Shown here piece by piece: positions 49,636 through 57,453 of a stretch of DNA of 64,000 nt (its first letter is position 1; the number at the start of each line of letters is the position of its first letter). Below the pieces are notes generated by a model. The model was not told the origin of the DNA and did not search any database. It saw nothing but the letters and a program-made list of their open reading frames with translations. Location of the stretch: contig NZ_WHLY01000002.1 in NCBI RefSeq assembly GCF_009296315.1, positions 620,001 to 684,000 on the forward strand, read 5' to 3'. The translations under genes were made by a program, and so were the position numbers. The stretch is from Salmonirosea aquatica (lineage in GTDB: Bacteria > Bacteroidota > Bacteroidia > Cytophagales > Spirosomataceae).

Positions 49636-50382
49636 TTATTTGCAATACTTCTTTTTCCAGAATTGCCACCATTTCCTTTCGACAATGGTCAGCCCGCCAC
49701 CGGAAATTACCATTTGGGCCTTTTGGGGGATTGAAGATAATTCAATTATTTGAGGAAAACTCTCAACCGTAGCGCTGAAAGTGGTATCTCCACTTTGAGG
49801 ATGAATAACCATGTACCGTATTTCCTGGGTGGTTGCGCTATCCGGTATAAGCAGCTTGAAGTACCCGTCTTCGTCGGTGGTAGCAAGGTGTTTATTTCCC
49901 CTTCCCATTGGGTGCACGAATGCATTGAAAACGGGAGCTTTTGTTTCGGCAGAAACGACACGGCCGCTGATCCAGATTTTCTGCGCGTAGTGGGGACTGA
50001 CTTTCGCTTCTTTTAAGAATTTTTCCTGTTGCGTTGGTGGCTCGACCATGGCTATCGGTTCCCGCACGATCAGTTCCTGCGCCTTGCCCTCGGCAGCAGA
50101 AAGCAGGAACAAACTGGCCAAAAGCCGAAAGAACCGGGCTTTGTTCGACGGCTCGGCTTTGCTTACCAGGTACCGATTCATCTGGCTCTCTTCCAAGCGT
50201 CCACACAGATTTCCGCTGGACTTTTCGATTATCGCCAGTACCTGATCATCCGAAAGTTGAGTGAAGTCGATCACATTTTTGCCACATGCAGCACAAAAGC
50301 GGCCCGAATCCGTAGGGCGCATCTTGTCCCAGCTTTCAGCACAGGGGCTGGCGATTTTGAGTAAGTAGTTGGATCGCTTCAT
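49636..50382 (-). CDS. Membrane protein with Cys4 N-terminus (copy 2)
   Basis: Paralogue of the gene at 46772, of about 248 residues. The first 75 residues match closely, including the four cysteines (C14, C30, C33, C60: SPCAESW, RFCAACGKN, NLCGRLE). The C-terminal RKWWQFWKKK tail also matches. The middle (ELIVREPIAMVEPPTQQEKF, then WISGRVVSAETKAPVFNAF) differs in sequence and composition: it is GC-rich like the chromosome, while copy 1 is AT-rich. A membrane segment follows the Cys4 part (RLLASLFLLSAAEG). Start chosen at 50382 (MKRSNYLLKI), with ATGs also at 50394 and 50412. Function unknown. Confidence 0.8.
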   Translation of the reverse strand: MKRSNYLLKIASPCAESWDKMRPTDSGRFCAACGKNVIDFTQLSDDQVLAIIEKSSGNLCGRLEESQMNRYLVSKAEPSNKARFFRLLASLFLLSAAEGKAQELIVREPIAMVEPPTQQEKFLKEAKVSPHYAQKIWISGRVVSAETKAPVFNAFVHPMGRGNKHLATTDEDGYFKLLIPDSATTQEIRYMVIHPQSGDTTFSATVESFPQIIELSSIPQKAQMVISGGGLTIVERKWWQFWKKKYCK

Positions 50383-50574
50383 AGCAAATGGCATTGAAGG
50401 ATAAAGATACATGAACCTGACTCAATTCAAAACTCGAAGGCAGGTTGCTTACATCCGCTTCTTCTCCGCCTCATTCAAATCCACAATAACGCCCATGAGC
50501 GAGGCATGAACGAATGTCTGCGGGAAATTGCCCAGCATTTCTCCGGTGGCTACGTTACCTTCTTCGGCCAGGTA
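50302..50574 (-). repeat. Tandem-duplication arm, X-gene start plus GH15 3' end (copy 2)
   Basis: Partner of 47442-47733 in the same orientation. In this copy the GH15 part continues into the complete gene, so this is the original or undisturbed end. Confidence 0.85.
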
Positions 50575-52182
50575 CCCCAGGTCATTGGCAAATTCCAGGG
50601 CAGCATCGATTATCCGCCTGGCTTTTTCCAGCTCATCCAGCATCACGTAGTACTGCGCTACCCAAAGCGACGCGGCCAGAAATACGCCTTCTTTGCGGGA
50701 ATCGAATAGTTCAAGGCGGCGATGGTAGAGCTCTCCCTCCTTCAGGGTACATTCGATTTCCTGCATGGTAGCTACCATCTCCGGGCTGTTGGGCTCACAG
50801 AAAAGCCATACAGGATACAGGGCTGCTGTCACGTCGACGTGTTGCGATCCGGCATAGACTGCGTAAGCACCGCTTCGGGTCAGGCAGTGTTTGTCCACAA
50901 ACGCGCGGATTTGGCGGGCTGCCTCATTCCACTTATTGGCCTGCTTCTCGGTTTCAGCGTGTACGGCAATAAATTCCAGTGCCTTGGCGGCAATCACCTT
51001 ACTGGAGGTAAAATGCTGCTCGATGCCCTCTTCCCAAATCCCGTGGTCTTTCTCGTGCCAGTTATCTGCCACAAAATCAGCGATCCGGTGAACTGTTTTC
51101 CAATGAGGTTTATCGCCCCTTTTAGCATAAATCAGTTTAGCCGCCAGCAGAACATTGGCATTGGCATCCAGTTGCAGCTGGTGGTTGGCGTCGTTGCCGA
51201 TTACAACGGGCTTTTCACCTTTATAGCCCCGTAGCGGGATTTTCTCCAAGGGGGGAGCAACCCCCAATCCCAGGTCATAGAACGGGACGAACCGCTTGTC
51301 GTGGTTCTTTTCTTTGGCCTTTTCCAGAAATTCCAGAAACTTAACGGCGGGCTCCACCATGCCTACAGCCCGAATATGCGCGCTCGCGATCATAGCTGAA
51401 TCGCGCAGCCACACGTAGCGGTAATCATAGTTGCGCCCACTGCCGGAGCTTTCGGGCAGAGAGGTGGTAGCTGCAGCCACAATGCCACCGCTAGGAGCGT
51501 GGGTCATTAGGCATACAGCCCGGCACGAATTGAGGATATGTTCTGCATACGCGCCTGTGTAGTCGATTATTTTCAACCTCTCCTCCCAGCTATGCAACGT
51601 ATCGGCAAGGGACTGCCCAATTAGTTCGGAAGTAATGCCTCCCTTATGCTTTCTGGAAGAAGAAAAATGCACCCACCCCACTTCCTGAGGCGGAATCGTG
51701 ATACGTATTTCATCGCCTGAATACCGAATGGAATGCGAGGACGAGAGGAGGTACACCTTCCGGTCGCCAATGATCAGGAAAGTACTCTCGTCCTGTTTTT
51801 CAATCCCAACCTCACCCAACCCATAATTGTCCCGAAATCGGATTCGGTGTGTCACCGGCACGTGAGATTCTGAGATTAGCCGACAAACGCCTTCCAGCGC
51901 GTCGTCCTGGTAGGGCATCCAATCGGTAAGTGTAAAGGTGTCAAACTTGGTACGCAGGATGCTGCTGCGGCCCAGGTACCCGCGTTTTTGGAAAACGGAT
52001 CGTGCCTCAATTTCCCAAAACCCACCTTTCTCGGTATCGAGCAGGGAAGCAAAAAGGGCCGGATTATCGAACCGTGCGGGACAGTACCAGGCTATGGTAC
52101 CTTTTTTATCCAGTAAGGCGCAGGTACGCTGGTCACCGATGATGCCTAGCTCCCGGATTTCGGGTTGATTGGGTTGGGTCAT
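50449..52182 (-). CDS. GH15 family glucoamylase/trehalase-like protein
   Basis: An exo-acting alpha-glucosidase of about 577 residues, with no signal peptide, so cytoplasmic. The start at 52182 (MTQPNQPEIRELGIIGDQRT) matches the bacterial GH15 N-terminus; an ATG at 52233 adds a non-conserved tail. An N-terminal beta-sandwich (about 1-220) precedes the (alpha/alpha)6 barrel. Motifs include DYRYVWLRDSAMIASAHIR, the acidic pair in HGIWEEGIEQHFTSSK, and GEMLGNFPQTFVHASLM near the end with the second catalytic-region glutamate. The fold also includes trehalases, so starch-like oligomers or trehalose are both possible substrates. Its 3' end is duplicated at 47596. Confidence 0.9.
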   Translation of the reverse strand: MTQPNQPEIRELGIIGDQRTCALLDKKGTIAWYCPARFDNPALFASLLDTEKGGFWEIEARSVFQKRGYLGRSSILRTKFDTFTLTDWMPYQDDALEGVCRLISESHVPVTHRIRFRDNYGLGEVGIEKQDESTFLIIGDRKVYLLSSSHSIRYSGDEIRITIPPQEVGWVHFSSSRKHKGGITSELIGQSLADTLHSWEERLKIIDYTGAYAEHILNSCRAVCLMTHAPSGGIVAAATTSLPESSGSGRNYDYRYVWLRDSAMIASAHIRAVGMVEPAVKFLEFLEKAKEKNHDKRFVPFYDLGLGVAPPLEKIPLRGYKGEKPVVIGNDANHQLQLDANANVLLAAKLIYAKRGDKPHWKTVHRIADFVADNWHEKDHGIWEEGIEQHFTSSKVIAAKALEFIAVHAETEKQANKWNEAARQIRAFVDKHCLTRSGAYAVYAGSQHVDVTAALYPVWLFCEPNSPEMVATMQEIECTLKEGELYHRRLELFDSRKEGVFLAASLWVAQYYVMLDELEKARRIIDAALEFANDLGYLAEEGNVATGEMLGNFPQTFVHASLMGVIVDLNEAEKKRM

Positions 52183-52327
52183 ACCACCTTCGAAATATTG
52201 GTCGGCCTTTCGCTTTCCGACTTGCCTGGGCAAATGCTGCCTTATTTAGAATATTAGTTTATCATTTCCTATAACTATAATATTCAACAACCTTCCCCAA
52301 CAATTCACCTGACATACCCCTAACCAA

Positions 52328-52359
52328 TAAAAAAACGCCCTAATTGAGGGCGTTTTTTA
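52328..52359. terminator. Terminator after the DsrE gene
   Basis: AAAAAACGCCCT and its near-complement around a short AATTG loop give a stem ending in a T run on either strand. It lies just past the DsrE stop (minus strand). Confidence 0.8.
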
Positions 52360-52400
52360 TAAGCAAAGAATGGTATGGATCAAGCGTTGAGGATTGAAAT

Positions 52401-52847
52401 TCAGTACGTAAACATCCGGTCGCTATCCACCGCGAGTTCCACCAATTTTTTTGGCATGGCGAACTCGGCGGGCTTGCCCTGAATATCCGCATCGGTCATG
52501 CCACGGGCCTTGGCCGACATACCCGATACATAAAAGCGACCGCCTGCTTTCACGATGGCTTCGTAATGCTCTTTCAATTTGCCCGTACCTACCCCTTCCA
52601 CCTTAGCCATATCCGCATCCCGCAGCAACAGTGCTGCATTGCCCGCCAGGAAAAGGGTTACGGTATGCCCTTCTTCCAGGGCCGTTTTTGCCACTAGAAA
52701 AGCAAGGGCCGCGCGAGTAGGGTCTTCGGGGCCGTGGGTTACGTGAATCAGGAATTTCATTTTTTCAGCATTGTTTTGATGGGTTTCGGAAATATCAATT
52801 CCCGCCAATGGGAGAAATAGCAGCAATAAGCCGTAAAAAGCTTTCAT
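52401..52847 (-). CDS. DsrE family protein with possible signal peptide
   Basis: A small DsrE/F-like protein, 148 residues from 52847 including a hydrophobic N-terminus (FYGLLLLFLPLAGI). Alternatively it starts at 52760 (MKFLIHVTHGPEDPTRA), which matches the cytoplasmic family. DsrE-type proteins relay sulfur or have unknown redox roles. The core shows FLVAKTALEEGHTVTLFLAG and a late GGRFYVSGMSAKARGMTDADI. Typical catalytic cysteines of DsrE are not obvious here; no Cys is seen in the core. The DUF1059 and membrane-protein genes lie upstream, and all three share the minus strand. The start choice is undecided. Confidence 0.8.
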   Translation of the reverse strand: MKAFYGLLLLFLPLAGIDISETHQNNAEKMKFLIHVTHGPEDPTRAALAFLVAKTALEEGHTVTLFLAGNAALLLRDADMAKVEGVGTGKLKEHYEAIVKAGGRFYVSGMSAKARGMTDADIQGKPAEFAMPKKLVELAVDSDRMFTY

Positions 52848-52873
52848 ATTTTAACTGGTTAAAATAGGGCGAG

Positions 52874-53044
52874 TTATTCCTCTCGAATGAGTGTCTTGAT
52901 TTGTTCGGCCATTTCAGGGGTCACGTTGACCTGATGTGCGTCGCTGGCGTGCTGGGCGGCCATTTGCAGCACTTCGTTTTCACTCTCGGCTTTGATTACC
53001 CCCAGGCAATCGAAACCTACCTCGCGGCAGTGTAGTACTTTCAT
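52874..53044 (-). CDS. DUF1059 domain small protein, 56 aa
   Basis: A short gene read from ATG at 53044 to TAA at 52874, too small to be caught by length filters. The product begins MKVLHCREVGFDCLGVIKA and ends PEMAEQIKTLIREE. The pattern of two early cysteines, the ENEVLQMAAQHASDAH helix and the final PE-x-IK motif is that of DUF1059 proteins. It lies 26 bp upstream of the DsrE gene and 67 bp downstream of a membrane-protein gene on the same strand, so it is probably part of the same operon. Function of DUF1059 is not established. Confidence 0.85.
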   Translation of the reverse strand: MKVLHCREVGFDCLGVIKAESENEVLQMAAQHASDAHQVNVTPEMAEQIKTLIREE

Positions 53045-53111
53045 CGTAGTGATTGGTTTGGATTTGAAAAAGAAAATAATATATAAGCACTTGATTTGGT
53101 GATTACTCCGC

Positions 53112-53513
53112 TTAGGCCAGTACGGCTGCCCGATTCTCCGGTTGGGATAGCAACATACCCGACCAGGCGGTAAAAACTACTGACATCCCTACCGTCAGCC
53201 AGGCGGTGGCGGTTTCCAAGCCATTTAAAATAGCCATGGTATGAATGACGATCAGCGCCAGATTGGAGATCAATACGAAAAAGACCAGAGCCTTACGGGC
53301 GAATGTGGGACCAGAGTCCCGGGCATATCCTAGCGCTACGGCAATGGCGATCAGGGACGACCCATAGCTCTGACTGAGCATTCGGGTAACCGGATTCATC
53401 ATGGCTGGGTCGGCGAGGTACTGATTGCCGATGTACTCGGGCATGAAAGCTAAGGTAATGCCGAAGAGCAGGCAGACCGCCGCCACGCAAGTGAAGAGAT
53501 TTTTGGTGTTCAT
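53112..53513 (-). CDS. Small four-helix membrane protein
   Basis: A 133-residue polytopic protein with four hydrophobic segments (about 6-25, 45-63, 74-95 and 103-122) and an early GITLAFMPEYIGNQYLADP loop. It resembles the small integral proteins of the DUF4345 or related groups, but I could not fix the family. It is the first gene of the group with DUF1059 and DsrE, and is divergent from a LuxR-type regulator across a 322-bp region rich in repeats. That placement suggests control of the group by the regulator. No catalytic motif is visible. Confidence 0.75.
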   Translation of the reverse strand: MNTKNLFTCVAAVCLLFGITLAFMPEYIGNQYLADPAMMNPVTRMLSQSYGSSLIAIAVALGYARDSGPTFARKALVFFVLISNLALIVIHTMAILNGLETATAWLTVGMSVVFTAWSGMLLSQPENRAAVLA

Positions 53514-53835
53514 AGTTGGGAAGGGTTTGAGTGTATGGGTTTGGCTTGAGTACTAAAGGCACTGTTGAAAAATTATGTGTTCCATCGACCAAATAGATAA
53601 AAAATTATAGGCTCAAATATCCTTTTCACAGGGGTACCTTACTACGTCATATATATCCTTTTCACCCCGTATTTTTCTGTTTTTCAACAGTCCGCTATCG
53701 TTCAGCCTACCTTTCTGACAACGATGTAGCTATTTTTAAGAAAGGAGTGATTCAGCAGGTAAAATTCTTCAACCCTACTCTACTAACCAATACTGATCAT
53801 TCAGTATATTTAGCCTCATTTTGTCCCGATCTTCC
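53514..53835. promoter_or_regulatory. 322-bp divergent regulatory region with nested repeats
   Basis: No gene was found here. A perfect 11-bp inverted repeat (CTGTTGAAAAA at 53562-53572 and its complement at 53680-53690) encloses a 12-bp direct repeat TATCCTTTTCAC (53618-53629 and 53654-53665, 36 bp apart). Nearer the LuxR gene is ACTGATCATTCAGT (53792-53805) overlapping TATATTTA (53805-53812), a near match to the Bacteroidota -7 element, 24 bp before the ATG. The elements point to regulated divergent transcription. Confidence 0.5.
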
Positions 53836-54621
53836 ATGAGCAACCCGGCCGCTAATACCCTAAATTTCAGCGCATACAAAAAGGCTTGGCATTTCGATCT
53901 CATCGAATCGGATATAGATGAAATAAACGATCTGATCGGGGCGAATCCACTGCTGCACGAAACGCTCCTACTCAGGAATTCAGCCTTAGCTATCAAGGAC
54001 ATCAAGCGGATGTACTATTCCTGCATTCTGGGCGACGTGGAGAAGGTCTGTGGATGGAGTAGGGAGATTTTTCTGAACGGAGGGGTAGATTTCTACGTCT
54101 CGCAGATTCCTGTTGCCGAGTTGCGGGGACTGGAGGAAATGACGCGACTCATGAACCAATACATAGTTTCGCTGAATGAAGAACGAGCCAAAAACTTCCG
54201 GGCTATCTTCGATTACAAACTGACCCGCTCGGACGGTACAGTCAGCCGAATTATTCAGGAAAGTGTGGCGCTCAAGCGCGATGCGAAGGGGAACATCTTA
54301 TTTTTCCTGGTGTTGGTTTCGGACATCTCCAGTCTTAAGCGCGACCACCGCCAACACCTGCGGCTTACGGATGGAAAAGAAAACCTGCTGTATGAGGTGG
54401 ATAATGCGACAGGAAAATGCCGTCCGTTGGAAGAAATCAGTAAGCGCGAGTTAGAAATCATCCGGCTTTCGGGGCAGAATTTGACTAGTCATGCCATCGC
54501 CGAAAGGCTATTCATTAGCCCCCATACCGTCAACACACATCGCCAGAAAATGCTCAGAAAATTTGGGATGACGGATACCATGGAACTCATCAACTTCCTG
54601 ACCATCTACCGACTTCTCTGA
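53836..54621 (+). CDS. LuxR-type transcriptional regulator with PAS-like sensor
   Basis: A 261-residue regulator. The start at ATG 53836 (MSNPAANTLNFSAYKKAW) is preferred over a TTG at 53821. The N-terminal two thirds are PAS-like (FDLIESDIDEINDLIGANPL, then FDYKLTRSDGTVSRIIQ, FFLVLVSDISSLKR), suited to sensing a small ligand or redox state. The C-terminal LuxR helix-turn-helix is clear: ISKRELEIIRLSGQNLTSHAIAE, then ISPHTVNTHRQKML. No receiver domain is present, so it is not a response regulator. It is divergent from the membrane/DUF1059/DsrE group and convergent with the following serine hydrolase gene. Confidence 0.9.
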   Translation: MSNPAANTLNFSAYKKAWHFDLIESDIDEINDLIGANPLLHETLLLRNSALAIKDIKRMYYSCILGDVEKVCGWSREIFLNGGVDFYVSQIPVAELRGLEEMTRLMNQYIVSLNEERAKNFRAIFDYKLTRSDGTVSRIIQESVALKRDAKGNILFFLVLVSDISSLKRDHRQHLRLTDGKENLLYEVDNATGKCRPLEEISKRELEIIRLSGQNLTSHAIAERLFISPHTVNTHRQKMLRKFGMTDTMELINFLTIYRLL

Positions 54622-54646
54622 GTTAGCCTGAATATATTTACTCTAT

Positions 54647-56203
54647 TTATCCCTTCATTGTGCCCGTCAGTTTTTGGCGCTGATCCGGAAAAGTCTTAAC
54701 GTGGGCCGAAACGCTGTTCATGAAATCCACCGCCAAGGTATCCCCCTGGAAGGTCAGCGTCAAGGTATCACCATGGATGGCGTCCACGAATTTCTGTTTT
54801 AACTGCAACGTGTTATCGTCCAGCCAGGTGGCCGTCCCGGCGATTCGGGACGGAATTTCGAGGCGGGTAGCTACCGGAAAACGCATTTTGTTTTCACCGG
54901 GATTCAGTTTCCAATCTTCCCATCCGAACGTGATTTTTTCCATGCCGCCTGGCGTAGCCATTTTCAATACGCAGGAATCCTTATTCAGGCCGACAGATAA
55001 TTCAGTGATGTTGAAAGAGTTTTTGTTGATCGTGAATACTTTATCGTTGTAGCGGGCCGCCAGCGGTGAGGTTTTCGAGCCTTGAGGTACCGGAAGCGTC
55101 AGCTGGCTCAACTCTTTCTTTAAAATCGCCAGCTCAGTGGGTTTTTCGGGCAATTGTCCCTTAGCAAACGCTGGCAGCAGATTTTCGTAGGCAATGTTCA
55201 TGGATTTCTGCAAATCCCAGCTTTCACTGGTCATGACTAGTACGGCATCCTGCTCGGGCATCACAAAGCAGAACTGCCCATAGGCCCCGTCGCCGCGGTA
55301 GAAGCCCGGCTTGCAACGCCAGAACTGGTAGCCGTAGCCCTGCGACCAGTCGCCGTCGCCCTTTTGGGATTCGGTTTGCTTGCTGGTGGCTTCCTCGATC
55401 CAGGCTGCAGGAAGTAATTGCTTGCCTTCCCACATCCCCTTTTGCAGATAAAACTGTCCGAACCGGGCAATGTCCTCCGTTTTAACGCGCAGGCCGTAAC
55501 CCGCCGTGTTGAGCCCCTGCGGGGATTTTTCCCAGTCATAACCCACAATGCCTAGTGGCTTAAACAAGCGGGGTTCCAGGTACTCCTCCAGTGTTTGACC
55601 TGTCACACTGTACACGATAGCCCCCAGCATGTAGGTAGCGCCCGTATTGTATAGAAAATGAGAGCCTGGCGCATGGAGAACGGGCTGGGCGAGGAAGGTC
55701 TCCACCCACGATTTCCCCTCGGCATTCCGGATGGCTGGCAACGTATCGGCATCATGCCCGGTATTCATTGTCAACAGGTGCTTCACCCGCATGGCTTTTA
55801 AATTTTCGCCCGGATCGGCGGGGGCATCCTTGGGGAAGAATTTCAGGACGGGATCATTCACCGTAATTTTCCCTTCGCTCACCAGAAAACCAATGGCCGT
55901 GCTCGTAAAACTCTTGGAGAGCGAGTACAGGGTGTGCTTGAATTCTGGAGCAAAAGGTTTCCACCAGCCCTCAGCCACTACGTGCCCATGCCGTACCAGC
56001 ATAAAGCTGTGCCATTCCAGCCCGGATACCTGAATAGCCTGCAGGAAGTTCAGAATACCGTTGGTGTCCACACCCTGCGATTCGGGAGTAGCCCGGGGTA
56101 AGTTTTGGGCAAGGGTACCTTGGAACTCAAAAGAAGAAAGTACACTCAAACCCACCGACCCCAGGCCAGCGAGTTTGACAAAATTCCGGCGGGTGGTTTT
56201 CAT
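54647..56203 (-). CDS. Tat-exported serine hydrolase (beta-lactamase class C fold)
   Basis: A 518-residue exported hydrolase. The Tat signal is TTRRNFVKLAGLGSVGL with cleavage near GTLAQN. The class-C-like catalytic motif S-x-x-K is in LYSLSKSFTSTAIG, and the tyrosine motif is in FLYNTGATYMLGAIV; both match esterase/6-aminohexanoate-dimer-hydrolase-like members. A C-terminal beta domain of about 130 residues (KVFTINKNSFNITELSV) follows the catalytic part. True beta-lactamase activity is not implied. The GH43 gene lies downstream in the opposite sense of order, 115 bp away on the same strand side; no clear operon can be proven. Confidence 0.88.
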   Translation of the reverse strand: MKTTRRNFVKLAGLGSVGLSVLSSFEFQGTLAQNLPRATPESQGVDTNGILNFLQAIQVSGLEWHSFMLVRHGHVVAEGWWKPFAPEFKHTLYSLSKSFTSTAIGFLVSEGKITVNDPVLKFFPKDAPADPGENLKAMRVKHLLTMNTGHDADTLPAIRNAEGKSWVETFLAQPVLHAPGSHFLYNTGATYMLGAIVYSVTGQTLEEYLEPRLFKPLGIVGYDWEKSPQGLNTAGYGLRVKTEDIARFGQFYLQKGMWEGKQLLPAAWIEEATSKQTESQKGDGDWSQGYGYQFWRCKPGFYRGDGAYGQFCFVMPEQDAVLVMTSESWDLQKSMNIAYENLLPAFAKGQLPEKPTELAILKKELSQLTLPVPQGSKTSPLAARYNDKVFTINKNSFNITELSVGLNKDSCVLKMATPGGMEKITFGWEDWKLNPGENKMRFPVATRLEIPSRIAGTATWLDDNTLQLKQKFVDAIHGDTLTLTFQGDTLAVDFMNSVSAHVKTFPDQRQKLTGTMKG

Positions 56204-56317
56204 TTTTCAGTTGAAAGTTGACAATTTTCTTTCATAACAATTCACTTGCATTCAAAGCATTTGAGGAAAGGGTTTATACTTGATGTTCTTTTTAATTGTC
56301 CCCGATCAACTTTCCCT

Positions 56318-57340
56318 TTACCTCGGCACACTCATCTCCACGCCCAACGGCAACGGACTCCCGAACACAGGGGTACCATCGGCCCCAAAGGTGAAGGGCT
56401 GCATACGGGGCGCGCGCTTGCCACCGCACCCCTGCCCGGCCTCGGCGTTGGCGTGGTACAGAATCCAATTCTGCTTACCATTGGGCGACTTGAAAAAACT
56501 GTTGTGCCCCGCCGCGTGGGTACCCTTCACGTCATCGGCCCAAAAAACGGGCGCCGGGTGCTTTTGCCAGGATTTCGGGCTCATTAGATCGGCATTGGCA
56601 TCGGCGTACACCATGCCCAGAGCGTAATAGTCAGTCCAGCAGCCACTTGCCGAAAAGATAATATTGACCCGGCCATTGGGGCTTTGCAGATACTGTGGTC
56701 CTTCATTCACCAGAACGATCGGCTGGTCGTCAGGACCCGGATGGGTCAACAAACCGTGCTGTTCCCAGGCAAACTTTGGGTCGGAAATACGGATACGGTT
56801 GCCCGTGCAAGTCCACGGGTTGCTCATTTTGCATAGGTAGATATCCTGCCGACCGTTCTCCTCGCCTTCCCAGCCCGACCAGGTCAGGTACAGTTGGCCC
56901 TTGTGTTCAAACACCGAGCCGTCGATGGCCCACTTGTCCTGCGGAGTTTCCAGCTTGCCTTTGAATGTCCAGGTACCTTCGGTGGGGTCGGGAGAATCAT
57001 TTTCCAGTACATACAGGCGGTGATTGCGATTCTGCCCATTATCGGCAGCGAAGTAGATGTACCACTTGCCCCGCAGAAAATGCAGCTCGGGTGCCCAGAT
57101 ACTTTTGGAATACATCCCCGTAGCGGGCGGCGTCCATACGGTCACTTTTTCAGCAGAAGGTAACTGAGAGAGGTCTTTGGTTTTCCAGATATTCAGGTCT
57201 TTGCCTGTGGTGTGCATGTAATAGTAGTAGCCGTCGTGGTAGATAGACCACGGATCCGCCCCGGCAGGTAGCAAGGGATTCCTGAAGGTTTGGGCGTGGA
57301 GGGAGGTAGCTAGAAGTAGGAGGAGTGCTATTTTTTTCAT
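56318..57340 (-). CDS. GH43 family glycoside hydrolase
   Basis: An exported five-bladed beta-propeller glycosidase of 340 residues acting on arabinose- or xylose-containing polymers. The signal peptide is LLLLLATSLHAQ. The catalytic base aspartate is in PAGADPWSIYHDGYYY. The pKa-modulating Asp and acid Glu are placed in KWAIDGSVFEHKGQLYLTWSG (given in part: WAIDGSVFEH) and VNEGPQYLQSPNGRV. The C-terminal GHNSFFKSPNGKQNWILYH block is the family's last blade. No partner Sus genes are adjacent, so it may act alone. The exact substrate is not determined. Confidence 0.9.
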   Translation of the reverse strand: MKKIALLLLLATSLHAQTFRNPLLPAGADPWSIYHDGYYYYMHTTGKDLNIWKTKDLSQLPSAEKVTVWTPPATGMYSKSIWAPELHFLRGKWYIYFAADNGQNRNHRLYVLENDSPDPTEGTWTFKGKLETPQDKWAIDGSVFEHKGQLYLTWSGWEGEENGRQDIYLCKMSNPWTCTGNRIRISDPKFAWEQHGLLTHPGPDDQPIVLVNEGPQYLQSPNGRVNIIFSASGCWTDYYALGMVYADANADLMSPKSWQKHPAPVFWADDVKGTHAAGHNSFFKSPNGKQNWILYHANAEAGQGCGGKRAPRMQPFTFGADGTPVFGSPLPLGVEMSVPR

Positions 57341-57453
57341 TAAAAGCGATTGATTATGAACAAATTTCCAGGCTCACATCCAATAATGATGGAGGTGAAC
57401 CTGGAAAAGCCGGCCTATCGCTTTTTCTAATGGTAGGTACCTCTAACGGCCCA

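Noticed and set aside
45722-50574. Insertion sequence or integron as the source of the duplicated locus
   Set aside because: No transposase, integrase, terminal inverted repeats or attC-like sites were found between the repeat arms.
53618-53665. CRISPR-like repeat
   Set aside because: Only two 12-bp units with one spacer; no array and no cas genes in the window.
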